DNA of 64,000 nucleotides, from contig CAVYPM010000011.1 in the NCBI GenBank assembly GCA_963770375.1, positions 39,423-103,422 on the forward strand. The letters are read 5' to 3'. This stretch comes from DASVBE01 sp963770375. Its GTDB lineage: Bacteria; Actinomycetota; Actinomycetes; Streptosporangiales; Streptosporangiaceae. Positions 41,845 through 50,070 of the stretch are shown here, piece by piece. The notes beneath the pieces were generated by a model that did no database searches, was not told where the DNA came from, and worked only from the letters and a program-made list of their open reading frames with translations. How positions within the stretch are numbered: position 1 is the first letter of the stretch; every line of letters starts with the position of its first letter. The translations under genes were made by a program, and so were the position numbers.

Positions 41845-42756
41845 TCAGGCCGGGAACGACCCGGCGTGCGCGGCGAAGAATGACCGGATCTCACCTGCGA
41901 CGAGGGCGACGGTCGCGGGCTTGCCGCCTGGGTTGGTCCGGCTGGGATCGCTGGTGGCGCCGTGGTCCAGTCCGGGGAACTCCACGCGCCGGCTGTGCGG
42001 CAGGGTCCGCTCCAGCGCATCGCGGGCAGGCCGGAGGAACGGGAGCCCCTTGCTGCCGCCCATCAGCAGGACGTCGGCGGTGACGGCCCGGAACACCTCG
42101 GTGGTGCCGGCCATCTCGGCGATGAGCGCCCCCTCGTAGTGAATGGTCGGCGCCAGCTTCCGCATCGTGATGTCGTCCGGGGCGGCCTTCCGGTCCTCGC
42201 TCTTCATGGCCTTCTCGGTGACCGACGCCAGCAGGCGGCGCGGCAGAACCTTGAGGAACGGCGGCGCCAGGTGCAGCCCGAACATGCTGGTGATCATCGC
42301 GGCCGCGACGTCGCCGCTGGCCATCTCCTGGTCGAAGCGCTTCAGCCAGGTGAGGTGCGGGGCGGCGTCCGCGACCAGCGCGGGCTCGTAGACGGCGACC
42401 TTGCGGAGGTCCGTCAGGGTGCGGGCGGCTTCCAGGACGATCAGGCCGCCGGCGCTGACCCCGAAGGCCAGCTGCCCGCCGGATTCGGCCAGGACGGCCT
42501 GCAGATCCTCGACCTCGGTGCGCACGCTGTGGCCGGGACGGTGCGGCCCGGACATCCCCCGGCCGCGGCGGTCGGGCAGGTACACGGTGAACTCGCCGGC
42601 GAGAGCCTGGGCCAGCAGCGTATGGCTGCGGGCCGACTCCATGCTGCCGTGCATGATCACGATCGCCGGGCCGTGCCCGGTCTTCAGGTAGCCGATCGGG
42701 GTGCCGTCGCGGGAGATCACGCGGCCGCTGGTCATCGATGCTGCGGAGTCGTTCAT
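41845..42756 (-). CDS. Alpha/beta hydrolase
   Basis: The 303-residue hydrolase has the oxyanion IMHGSME, the nucleophile elbow GVSAGG with Ser, and GLDHGAT with the catalytic His; DVLLMGGSKGLPF is near the acid position. It is divergent from the padR gene; 108 nt separate the starts and include two inverted repeats. It is the most likely direct PadR target. Substrate unknown. Confidence 0.87.
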   Translation of the reverse strand: MNDSAASMTSGRVISRDGTPIGYLKTGHGPAIVIMHGSMESARSHTLLAQALAGEFTVYLPDRRGRGMSGPHRPGHSVRTEVEDLQAVLAESGGQLAFGVSAGGLIVLEAARTLTDLRKVAVYEPALVADAAPHLTWLKRFDQEMASGDVAAAMITSMFGLHLAPPFLKVLPRRLLASVTEKAMKSEDRKAAPDDITMRKLAPTIHYEGALIAEMAGTTEVFRAVTADVLLMGGSKGLPFLRPARDALERTLPHSRRVEFPGLDHGATSDPSRTNPGGKPATVALVAGEIRSFFAAHAGSFPA

Positions 42757-42808
42757 CTCAGTCCTCGCTCGGATGGGGTGGGCATGAGACTTGATAGTCA
42801 CACAGAAT

Positions 42809-42840
42809 CTAGTTTCAATGCAACTAGTATTTTTGAAACT
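42809..42840. promoter_or_regulatory. Two overlapping inverted repeats between hydrolase and padR
   Basis: CTAGTT/AACTAG (42809-42814, 42822-42827) with a 7-nt centre overlaps AGTTTCA/TGAAACT (42811-42817, 42834-42840). The tract is strongly AT-rich against the background. PadR operators are short dyads in divergent promoters, so this is a likely operator. Confidence 0.6.
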
Positions 42841-42864
42841 GATCTCCCCGGTACGGTGGTGCAC

Positions 42865-43443
42865 GTGACCGCAGACTTCCGCCGCTCCCCTCTCGCCCTG
42901 GCGATCCTCGGCCTGCTGGAGAACGGGCCCATGCACCCCTACGGGATCCAGCGGCTGATCCGGCAGTGGGGCAAGGACCAGGTCGTCAACGTCGGCCAGC
43001 GGGCGAGCCTGTACCGGATGATCGACCGGCTGGAGGAGGCCGGGTTCATCGCGGCCGGCGGCACCGAGCGCGACGAGCGCTACCCGGAGCGGACCACCTA
43101 CCACCTCACCGGCACGGGCCGCGCCGTCTCCCGGCAGTGGCTGGCCGAGATCATCTCGGCCCCCCGCAACGAGTTCCCCGAGTTCCCCGCGGCCCTGTCC
43201 TTCCTGATGCTGCTCACCCCCGGCACCGCCGGGGAACTGCTCGGCCACCGGCGCGACCTTCTCACCCAGCGCGTCGCCGACCTGGACACGGAGCTGACCG
43301 CGGAGTTCGAGGGCGCCCCCCTCCCGCGCGTGGCCCTCGTCGAGATCGAGTACCTGCACGCGGTCACCAGCGCCGAGCTGCGCTGGGTGACCGCGATCCG
43401 CCAGGCACTGGCGGACGGATCCCTGACCTGGGACAGCCCGTGA
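42865..43443 (+). CDS. PadR-family transcriptional regulator
   Basis: The 192-residue protein starts with the PadR winged helix (LALAILGLLENGPMHPYGIQRLIRQW ... SLYRMIDRLEEAGFIAAGG ... RTTYHLTGTGRAV). A C-terminal helical dimer region with SFLMLLTPGTAGELLGHRRDLL follows. PadR proteins repress genes for phenolic acid or drug handling and often sense small molecules. The start is one of three in-frame GTGs (42856, 42859, 42865). Its stop overlaps the start of a DNA methyltransferase gene (GTGA), placing it at the head of the methyltransferase-nuclease cassette. Confidence 0.88.
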   Translation: MTADFRRSPLALAILGLLENGPMHPYGIQRLIRQWGKDQVVNVGQRASLYRMIDRLEEAGFIAAGGTERDERYPERTTYHLTGTGRAVSRQWLAEIISAPRNEFPEFPAALSFLMLLTPGTAGELLGHRRDLLTQRVADLDTELTAEFEGAPLPRVALVEIEYLHAVTSAELRWVTAIRQALADGSLTWDSP

Positions 43444-44273
43444 ACAGGCTCAACAAGCTCAACGACCTCAGCGCCCGGGAGTGGATGAGCGAGAGCGTCA
43501 GCGTGTGGACGCAGCGCGGGCTGGGCGCCGGGCACGCGGACGCGCAGATCGAGCGCGAGCATCCCGCCCCGTTCTCGTTCACCGACGTGGCCCGGCTGGT
43601 GCGGCTGTTCACCAAGCGCGGGATGACGGTCCTCGACCCGTTCGCGGGCGTGGGCTCCACGCTGAAGGCGTGCGCGCTGGAGGGCCGGCACGGGATCGGG
43701 ATGGAGCTGAACGGCCGGTTCGCCGGGCTGGCCGCGCAGCGGCTGAGCAGCGAGGTCCCGCCGGGCGTGCTGAGCGGCACCCGCCAGGTGATCCAGCAGG
43801 GCGACGCCCGGGAGCTGATCGGCGGCCTGCCCGCGGATTCGGTGGACTTCATCGTCACGAGCCCGCCGTACTGGGGGATCCTCAACAAGGAACCGGATCA
43901 CAAGGTCCGGCAGGAGCGCCTCGGAAACGGCCTCGCGACCAGGTACAGCGATGATTCGCGCGACTTCGCCAATATCCCGGATTACGGTGAGTTCGTGGCC
44001 AGCCTGGCTCAGTTCTTTGGCCTCTGCACCGGTGTCCTACGGGACGGGAAATACTGCGTGGTCATCGTCGGCGACTTCCGGCACGGCGGCCGGTATTTCC
44101 CGCTGCACGCCGATCTGGCCCGCGCGATGGAGGGCCGGGGGTACGTGCTCAAGGCGATGAACGTGCTGTACCAGCGGCAGAAGCGGGTCTTCCCCTACGG
44201 CTACCCGGCGGCCTACGTGCCCAACGTGCACCACCAGAACGTCGTCGTGCTGCGGAACGAGAGAAGCGCGTGA
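43440..44273 (+). CDS. Site-specific DNA methyltransferase, SPPY type, motif I before motif IV
   Basis: The 277-residue protein methylates an exocyclic amino group in DNA (N4-cytosine or N6-adenine). Motif I and its surroundings come first: HPAPFSFTDVARLVRLFTKRGMTVLDPFAGVGSTLKACALEGRHGIGMEL, with DPFAGVGST at about residues 66-74. The catalytic motif IV TSPPYWG follows at about 140-146. In the common beta class the order is reversed. TSPPYW favours N4-cytosine specificity. A later region (RYFPLHADLARAMEGRGYVLKAMNVLYQRQKRVFPYG) may hold target recognition. The GTG overlaps the padR stop and the stop overlaps the next GTG, so three genes are translationally coupled. Confidence 0.88.
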   Translation: MNRLNKLNDLSAREWMSESVSVWTQRGLGAGHADAQIEREHPAPFSFTDVARLVRLFTKRGMTVLDPFAGVGSTLKACALEGRHGIGMELNGRFAGLAAQRLSSEVPPGVLSGTRQVIQQGDARELIGGLPADSVDFIVTSPPYWGILNKEPDHKVRQERLGNGLATRYSDDSRDFANIPDYGEFVASLAQFFGLCTGVLRDGKYCVVIVGDFRHGGRYFPLHADLARAMEGRGYVLKAMNVLYQRQKRVFPYGYPAAYVPNVHHQNVVVLRNERSA

Positions 44274-45043
44274 CAGCCGGCCTCGGCACGATCCACGAGG
44301 GTGACTGCGTCGAGCTGCTGCGGACCCTGCCCGCGGGCTGCGCCCAGCTGGTGATCGCCGACCCGCCGTACAACCTCGGCCCGCGGTTCGGGGTGGCGAC
44401 CGAGTGGCTGCGGGACCCGAAATGGCTGGACTGGTGCGGCGAATGGCTGGCCGAGTGCCAGCGGATCCTGTCTGATGACGGGAACCTGTTCGTCTACGGC
44501 ATCCATCACTATCTCTGCCTGCTGCAGGTGCGGCTCTACGAGATGGGCATGTGCTACCGGCGCCAGATCATCTGGCACTACGAGAACGGTTTCACCGCCT
44601 ACCGGCGGAACCTGGCCACGCATTACGAGCCGATCCTGTGGTTCTCCAAGCGGCCGGACTCGTATTTCCGCCCGATCAGGGAGCCGTACAAGAGCACGGA
44701 CCGGCTCCGCCACCGGATCATCAAGAACGGCAAGGAGTGGACGCCGCACCCGGACGGCCGGCTGGCCGGCGACGTGTGGTCGTTCCCGACGCTGGCGGGA
44801 CGCCGGTTCAGCGGCGAACGGGTCGATCACCCGGCCCAGAAGCCGCTGGCCCTGACCGACCGCGTGGTCAGTCATTTCTCCGCCCCCGGAGCACTGGTGG
44901 TCGTCCCGTTCGCCGGCAGCGGCACCGAGTGCCTGAGCGCGCTCCGCCACGGCCGCTCCTACTGGGGCGCCGAGATCAAGAGCGAGTACGTGCGGCTGGC
45001 CAGGACCCGCCTGCAGGCCGCCGCGCAGGAGCCTGGTCACTGA
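44270..45043 (+). CDS. Site-specific DNA methyltransferase, DPPY type, beta order
   Basis: The 257-residue protein has catalytic motif IV first (ADPPYNLG at about residues 30-37), then a central region (YRRQIIWHYENGFTAYRRNLATHYEPILWF), and last motif X/I (HPAQKPLALTDRVVSHFSAPGALVVVPFAGSGTECLSA). This is the beta class of N6-adenine/N4-cytosine methyltransferases. The usual DPFAGSGT has Val for Asp (VPFAGSGT). It overlaps the first methyltransferase by 4 nt and touches the NERD gene by 1 nt (TGATG). Together the pair could modify the two strands of an asymmetric site. Confidence 0.9.
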   Translation: MTAGLGTIHEGDCVELLRTLPAGCAQLVIADPPYNLGPRFGVATEWLRDPKWLDWCGEWLAECQRILSDDGNLFVYGIHHYLCLLQVRLYEMGMCYRRQIIWHYENGFTAYRRNLATHYEPILWFSKRPDSYFRPIREPYKSTDRLRHRIIKNGKEWTPHPDGRLAGDVWSFPTLAGRRFSGERVDHPAQKPLALTDRVVSHFSAPGALVVVPFAGSGTECLSALRHGRSYWGAEIKSEYVRLARTRLQAAAQEPGH

Positions 45044-45798
45044 TGCGCGTTGTGCCGCTGTCGGATCACCCAGGCGCCATGCTCCGGGATGCGCGGCAAC
45101 GGCGCGCGGCGCGGGATGCGGCGCGGTCGCAGCGCCGCTGGGGCGCCTGGCTGCGCGGCCTGTTCGCCGTGTTCCGGGCGCGGCGCCCGCTCCCCGTGCC
45201 TGGTCCCCGGGCGAGCCAGCCGACCGACGAGGAGGGGAAGCTGGCCGCCGGCGTGGCCGGGGAGAGCTTCGTGGCCGGGGAACTGGGCCGGGCGCTCGAC
45301 GACGAGTGGATCCTGCTGCGCGGCTACCGCAACCGCCGCGGCGAGATCGATCTTGTGCTGCTCGGCCCCCGGGGGCTGTTCGCCATCGAGGTGAAGAACC
45401 AGAACGGGCGGATCGACTGCCACGGGGACCAGTGGTGGTCGACCAGGTACGACAAGTACGGCAACCAGGTCGAGACCCGCCGGGAGATGAGCGACCGGCG
45501 CGGACGGTCCCCGAGTGTGCAGCTCAACGAGCCCGCCACCCTGCTGGAGGGCTTCCTCGCCGCCCGCGGCCACCCCGTCACGATCGGCCGCGTGGTCGCC
45601 CTCGTCCACCCGCGCTCCCAGCTGGGCCGCTGCACACGTCCGACCGTAGAAATCTGCACGTCCGTCCGGGAACTGCTGAGGATGCTGGACGCCTCACCGG
45701 TGTCGGTCACTCCTTCCGAGCGGGCCGCACTCGAGCAGCTGATCATCCGTGACCACCGCTTTCATGCCCAGCACCGCCCGCCCCGTAAGGCCCGGTGA
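45043..45798 (+). CDS. NERD-domain (nuclease-related) protein
   Basis: The 251-residue protein carries a basic N-terminus (residues 1-50), then the NERD domain: GKLAAGVAGESFVAGELGRAL, WILLRGYRNRRGEIDLVLLGPRGLFAIEVKNQNGRI. The D ... E-V-K arrangement in EIDLVLL and AIEVKN is the PD-(D/E)xK nuclease core. The ORF ends shortly after a helical C-terminus (SVRELLRMLDASPVSVTPSERAALEQLI). Its ATG shares one base with the methyltransferase stop. In this setting it could be the restriction nuclease of the cassette. Its last 36 bp are repeated at 47265-47300. Confidence 0.85.
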   Translation: MRVVPLSDHPGAMLRDARQRRAARDAARSQRRWGAWLRGLFAVFRARRPLPVPGPRASQPTDEEGKLAAGVAGESFVAGELGRALDDEWILLRGYRNRRGEIDLVLLGPRGLFAIEVKNQNGRIDCHGDQWWSTRYDKYGNQVETRREMSDRRGRSPSVQLNEPATLLEGFLAARGHPVTIGRVVALVHPRSQLGRCTRPTVEICTSVRELLRMLDASPVSVTPSERAALEQLIIRDHRFHAQHRPPRKAR

Positions 45799-46151
45799 TT
45801 CCGGCTGCCCCGCAGCGTCTGCCCGGAGAACGGCCACCGTCAGAGAGGTGCGGGAAATGGGCACCGGTTCGTTGCGTGACCTGGTCGGCGAGCTGGCGGG
45901 CTAGCTGCCGGGGACCGCGGCAGGCCGGTGAATTCCGCCTCGCCGTGCCGTCTGCAGGCTGGGAACGCTGCCCTTCCGCGCCTGCGGGAGGCCGGGATGA
46001 GACGACAGGGAGAGTGCACACCGTGGACCAGGAGAACGTGAGCGCCACCCTGACTGTCGCCGTTCCCGCCGCGACGGTGTTCGCGGTGCTGACGGACCCG
46101 GCGGCCCATTGCGCGATCGATGGCACCGGCTGGGTTCAGGAACCCGTCGAC
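45763..46151 (+). repeat. Copy 1 of a partial duplication (end of NERD gene to SRPBCC gene)
   Basis: Bases 45763-45798 match 47265-47300 with one mismatch. From about 45931 to 46151 the sequence matches 47301-47521 with few differences. The intervening ~132 bp of copy 1 is absent from copy 2. Both ends of that extra piece carry similar aggcc(c)ggtgattccg-like sequence, a plausible deletion microhomology. Confidence 0.88.
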
Positions 46152-46511
46152 CGGGCGCCGCTGGCCGAGGTGGGGCAGATATTCCGGATGGGCATGTACC
46201 ACCGCGGCCATCCCGACGGTAACTACCAGACGGTCAACAAGGTCGCGGTGCTCGACCCGCCCCGCGCCATCGGCTGGCTGACCGGGCAGGAACTGGGCGA
46301 CGGCCAGCTGGAGTTCGGCGGCTGGCTCTGGCGTTACGACCTGGCCCCGCTTGGCCCGTCCGGGACGGACGTCACGCTCACCTACGACTGGTCGGCGGTG
46401 CCGCGGTACATCCGCGACCGCGGCATCACGTTCCCGCCGTTCGGCCCTGAGCACCTCGCCAACTCGCTGCACCACCTGGCCGAGCTGGCCGCACCGGCCT
46501 CCCGGGCCTAA
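46023..46511 (+). CDS. SRPBCC-family protein
   Basis: The 162-residue protein reads VSATLTVAVPAATVFAVLTDPAAHCAIDGTGWVQEP, then GQIFRMGMYHRGHPDGNYQTVNKVAVLDPPRAIGWLTG and a terminal EHLANSLHHLAELA helix, the polyketide-cyclase/START-like fold. Ligand unknown. The GTG at 46023 lies 9 nt after GGGAGA. Its 5' third is duplicated at 47393-47521. It overlaps the convergent aquaporin by 4 nt. Confidence 0.83.
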   Translation: MDQENVSATLTVAVPAATVFAVLTDPAAHCAIDGTGWVQEPVDRAPLAEVGQIFRMGMYHRGHPDGNYQTVNKVAVLDPPRAIGWLTGQELGDGQLEFGGWLWRYDLAPLGPSGTDVTLTYDWSAVPRYIRDRGITFPPFGPEHLANSLHHLAELAAPASRA

Positions 46512-47264
46512 TGCTTTGATCCGCGGCCGTTGCCGGATGCGCGGCCGAGGATCGGCAGCGCCCCGCCCTGGGCGGCGTCGCGTTCGTCCTTGTTCGGCAG
46601 CCCGCGCACCAAACCGATGATCATGACGGCGATACCGGCGCCGATCAGCGGCCCGGCAATGTATACCCACCAGCCCGTGAAGTTGGTGCTGACGATGTCC
46701 GGCCCGAGAGTGCGGGCCGGGTTCATCGAGGCGCCACTGATCGGGCTGGCGAACAGGCCGAGCAGGGCAACGGTGGAGCCGACCGCGAGGGCGGCGTTAT
46801 GGCCGATGCTCCGGCTGCCGGTGGCCGTGTTGAGGATGATGCTGACCAGGATCGCGGTCAGCACGGCCTCCATCACCAGCGACCTCCAGTCGCCGCCGGG
46901 GGTGGTGATCGGGTAGTTCCCGCCTGCGTCCACGTTCCCGAACATGTTCTGCAGGAACAGGCAAGCGCAGATCGCCCCGCCCAGCTGAACCACCCAGTAC
47001 GGCACCACCCACTGCGCCGGGAACACCCCGCGGCCGGCAAAGGCTGCCGTCACCGCCGGGTTGATGTGCAGTCCCGACAGCGGGCCCCACGCGTAGATCA
47101 TGGCCATGACGACCGCGCCGGGCGCGATCACCGCCGCGGTCCGGCTGATCGGGCCGCCGCCCACGTAGTGGTTGATCACCCCGGATCCCGCCGCGACCGT
47201 GACCAGCACGAATGTCCCTATGAACTCGATGATGAGCCGGATCCACAGCGGCCGCTCCCTGAGC
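46508..47264 (-). CDS. Aquaporin/glycerol facilitator (MIP) family channel, 5' end displaced
   Basis: The protein has six membrane helices and two half-helices with the NPA signatures: GLHINPAVTAAFAGRG in the first half and GASMNPARTLGPDIV in the second, ending in a short basic tail. It conducts water or small neutral solutes. The recognisable N-terminus (WLRERPLWIRLIIEFIGTFVLV) abuts the left edge of repeat copy 2 at 47265, and no ATG, GTG or TTG lies in frame close by. The frame stays open through the repeat to 47479, so any start would lie in repeat DNA. The native start appears to have been lost or replaced. Confidence 0.82.
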
Positions 47265-47521
47265 CATGCCCAGCACCGCCCGCCCCGTAAGGCCTGGTGA
47301 CTTCCGGCCTCGCCGTGTCGTCTGCAGGCTGGGATCGCTGCCCTTCCGCGCCTGCGGGAGGGCGGGATGAGATGACAGGGAGTGTGCACACCGTGGACCA
47401 GGAGAACGTGAGCGCCACCCTGACTGTCGCCGTTCCCGCCGCGACGGTGTTCGCGGTGCTGACGGACCCGGCGGCCCATTGCGCGATCGATGGCACCGGC
47501 TGGGTTCAGGAACCCGTCGAC
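47265..47521 (+). repeat. Copy 2 of the partial duplication
   Basis: This ~257-bp copy joins the last 36 bp of the NERD gene directly to the leader and first 43 codons of the SRPBCC gene. It lies in direct orientation to copy 1, 1370 bp downstream over the right-hand part, so the SRPBCC remainder and the aquaporin sit between the copies. Confidence 0.88.
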
Positions 47522-47752
47522 GATCGCCTGGTCTGCCCTGACCGCTCGGCAGCGCGCAGTCCGAAGCCGTCACCATCCTTCGCTTCCGCGTCCGCAAGCC
47601 GGCCGGGAGCAAGTACGACCTCTGAGGTCACGCCGCGGGGTTTTCATTTCCTTCAGCTGTCTGCGCAGGCTTGCCATTCGGGTTTGGTTAGCGCGTATTC
47701 GACCTCGCCCGGCAGCTCCCCAAATGCAGAAAGTAACCGTTCCATCACCTGA
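47393..47752 (+). pseudogene. Truncated duplicate of SRPBCC gene
   Basis: The first 43 codons are identical or nearly so to the gene at 46023 (through QEPVD). Homology ends at 47521, and the frame continues into unrelated sequence rich in Ser/Pro until 47752. Only the first strand and helix of the domain remain. A 25-codon open piece ending ...RFRVRKPAGSKYDL at about 47632 in another frame may be the tail of a further lost gene. Confidence 0.75.
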
Positions 47753-47773
47753 TCCTGGCGCCATACTGGTTCA

Positions 47774-48970
47774 GTGGAATCGGCAGCCGATATTGTCGGG
47801 GGGCAGATCCGGCCTTCCGCGGGCCGCCGCGGGCTGGCTCGTCGCCCGCGGTTGGCAGGGCCATCTGACCAGGCCCTGAACCGGCTGGCGGGCTGGTACG
47901 CGATCGCCCTGCGCCTCGGCGGCGCGCTTTTGTTTACGGCCATCGCCGTGCTGGCCGCAACGGAGCAGATATCCGGCTGGTGGCTGGGCGCAGCGCTGAC
48001 GGGGCTATGCCTCTGGTCGGCGCTGTTCACCTGGCTGGTCCGGCGGTCCGGGCTGACGCCGCCGGTAGTACTGGCCGACGCTGTGGTTATCTCGGCGCTG
48101 CTGCTGGCGCAGCTGCACCTGGTCCCGGCCGTGCTGATCACGGATGACACGACCTGGACACTCCCCCTGGCCTGCACCTCGGTGTACATCCTGCAGCTCG
48201 CACTGCGGCCGTGGCTGGGGCTCCCCGCGGCCGCGATAGTGGTCGTCGCCTACGGCCTCGGCGCCGGCCACCCCGCCGATGCCTGGCTGCTGGTGGTGGA
48301 GGCGATCGTCGCCGCCGGGCTGGTTGCGGTGGTCCGCGGCGGCGCACGGCATGCTGACGAGATCGTGGCCGCTGGCCTGGAGACCGAGCGGCAGATCCGG
48401 GCCGAGGAGGCGCGGCGCGCTGACGAGCGAGAGCAGCACCGCCAGCTGCACGACACCATTTTGTCGACCTTGACGATGGTCGCGGCCGGCGCGTTTGCCG
48501 AACCGTCCCCGGCGCTCACCGCGCAGGCGGCCCGGGATCTGCGCGTGCTGCAAGGACTTGCCGATGCCCCGGCCGTGGCGAACGGGCGGGCGCCGCTGAC
48601 TGACCTGAGACCGAAGCTGGAGCTGGCCATGGCCAGCACCGAGGACCTGGCCGTGCGGCTGGAGCTCGCCCCCGTCACCGTGCCGTCTCCGGTGGCAGAT
48701 CAGCTCGTTTCCTGCGTCGGTGAGGCGCTGCGCAACGTCAGGCAGCACGCCGGAACCGGCCGGGCGGACGTGAGTGTTGCCGGCGGCGCGGGCTGGGCGG
48801 TCATCAAGATCACTGACCGCGGCCGCGGGTTCAACCCGGACGCCATCCCGGAATCCCGCCGGGGCATCCGCGAGTCGATCACCGGCCGGATGCTGGCGGC
48901 TGGCGGCCGGGCCGCGATCGCCAGCCGTCCCGGCGCGGGCACGACCGTCACCGTGAGCTGGCCGGCATGA
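47774..48970 (+). CDS. Sensor histidine kinase (NarL-type partner)
   Basis: The 398-residue membrane kinase has about five or six hydrophobic helices in residues 40-190, a short coiled linker, the phosphoacceptor in HRQLHDTIL (His226), and a C-terminal HATPase domain with N-box EALRNVRQHAG and G1 ITDRGRGFNPD. This is the HisKA_3/DesK-like class that pairs with LuxR-type response regulators. The GTG start at 47774 gives a 40-residue cytoplasmic lead. Its stop overlaps the next ATG. Confidence 0.87.
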   Translation: MESAADIVGGQIRPSAGRRGLARRPRLAGPSDQALNRLAGWYAIALRLGGALLFTAIAVLAATEQISGWWLGAALTGLCLWSALFTWLVRRSGLTPPVVLADAVVISALLLAQLHLVPAVLITDDTTWTLPLACTSVYILQLALRPWLGLPAAAIVVVAYGLGAGHPADAWLLVVEAIVAAGLVAVVRGGARHADEIVAAGLETERQIRAEEARRADEREQHRQLHDTILSTLTMVAAGAFAEPSPALTAQAARDLRVLQGLADAPAVANGRAPLTDLRPKLELAMASTEDLAVRLELAPVTVPSPVADQLVSCVGEALRNVRQHAGTGRADVSVAGGAGWAVIKITDRGRGFNPDAIPESRRGIRESITGRMLAAGGRAAIASRPGAGTTVTVSWPA

Positions 48971-50070
48971 ACGCCGCGCAGCCGACGGCCCTGATGTCCG
49001 GCCGCTATCAGCGGGCCTTCACCATCGCCGTCGTATTCCTGGTCGCGGGCTGGCATTTCGCCGGAGCGGGCGGGCAGCTGCTGCATAACCGGACGGCCTA
49101 CGGCTCGTTCGCCTTCCAGGCCGCCATGTGGCTGATCATGGCGCTGGCGGTCATCGCTGGTTCGGTCCTCGTGCTGCAGGATGTGCCCGGCTGGCGCCCG
49201 GCCTGGGCGGTGGCCGTGATCGCGCTGGCCGCCAGCACCGCCGCGGCAGCGGCCAGCCCGGACGGCCACATGCTGGCGGTCAACTGGGCCTGGGGCAGTG
49301 CCGGCTGGATCGGCGTGCTCGTACTGTTCCGCCGCCGGTTCACCGAGCTGGCCTGGTTCCTCGCTGCCGAGGCCGCGGCGATCCTGGCCGTCCAGGTGGG
49401 GGACGGGCTGCACCGCACCGACCTGGCTGGGTTTCTCGCGCTGCTGGCCTGGTCGACCGGCGCTCAGGTGGCCGTCGCCGCCGGGGTCAGGGCCCTGCGG
49501 CTCGCCGCCGGCCAGGCCGCCGCGGCGGCGCAGAGTGAACATGCCGCGCGCGAGCGAGCTGCTACCGCGGGGATCGTCCAGGCCGCCCGGCACGCCCGCT
49601 GGCTGGCGCTGCAGGAAAGCGCCGTCCCGCTGGTGGCCGAGCTGGCGGAGGGGACGGCTGACCCGGGCGACGCGCAGGTGCGCATCAGGTGCGCGGTCCA
49701 GGCGGCCCGGCTGCGCCGGCTGCTGGCCGAGGGAGACGAGGTATCGGGATCGCTGGTGCACGAACTTCACGCGAGTGCGGATGTGGCCGAGCGGCGCGGA
49801 GTTGCCGTCGAGATCGAGACGGCCGGGCCGCTGCCCCCGGTGCCCGGCCCGGCCCGGCGGGTAATCACCGACGCTGCCATCGCGATCCTGACCGCCGCGC
49901 GCAGCCGGGTTCGGATCACCCTGGCGGCGGTCGCCACCGGCATAGCCGTCAGCTTCGTCGCCGATACCGGCGCGGTCGTGTTGCTGCCCGCGATCGGCGA
50001 CGGGGTCTCCATCGAACATCAGCAGGACGGAGCCATGCTCTGGGCGGAGGCGCGATGGAACAGCCCGTGA
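48967..50070 (+). CDS. Kinase-like membrane protein without a phosphoacceptor box
   Basis: The 367-residue protein mirrors the preceding kinase: five or six helices in residues 15-175, a coiled linker (AAQSEHAARERAATAGIVQAARHARWLALQESAVPLVAELAEG), then a HATPase-like beta/alpha region. The H-box HDxxL is missing, the N-box is not recognisable (DAAIAILTAARSRVRITL), and only a weak DTGA element recalls G1. It is likely a pseudokinase or sensor subunit. ATGA overlap with the kinase gene and a 16-nt overlap with the regulator gene imply tight stoichiometry. Confidence 0.7.
   Translation: MNAAQPTALMSGRYQRAFTIAVVFLVAGWHFAGAGGQLLHNRTAYGSFAFQAAMWLIMALAVIAGSVLVLQDVPGWRPAWAVAVIALAASTAAAAASPDGHMLAVNWAWGSAGWIGVLVLFRRRFTELAWFLAAEAAAILAVQVGDGLHRTDLAGFLALLAWSTGAQVAVAAGVRALRLAAGQAAAAAQSEHAARERAATAGIVQAARHARWLALQESAVPLVAELAEGTADPGDAQVRIRCAVQAARLRRLLAEGDEVSGSLVHELHASADVAERRGVAVEIETAGPLPPVPGPARRVITDAAIAILTAARSRVRITLAAVATGIAVSFVADTGAVVLLPAIGDGVSIEHQQDGAMLWAEARWNSP

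Noticed and set aside
45857..45904. 15-codon frame MGTGSLRDLVGELAG after the NERD gene as a leader peptide
   Set aside because: No ribosome site of note and no attenuator structure linked to the next gene; it is short enough to be chance.
47534..47632. Small gene ending RFRVRKPAGSKYDL
   Set aside because: The frame is preceded closely by a stop, has no start codon and no recognised family; at most it is a 3' remnant next to the duplication edge.
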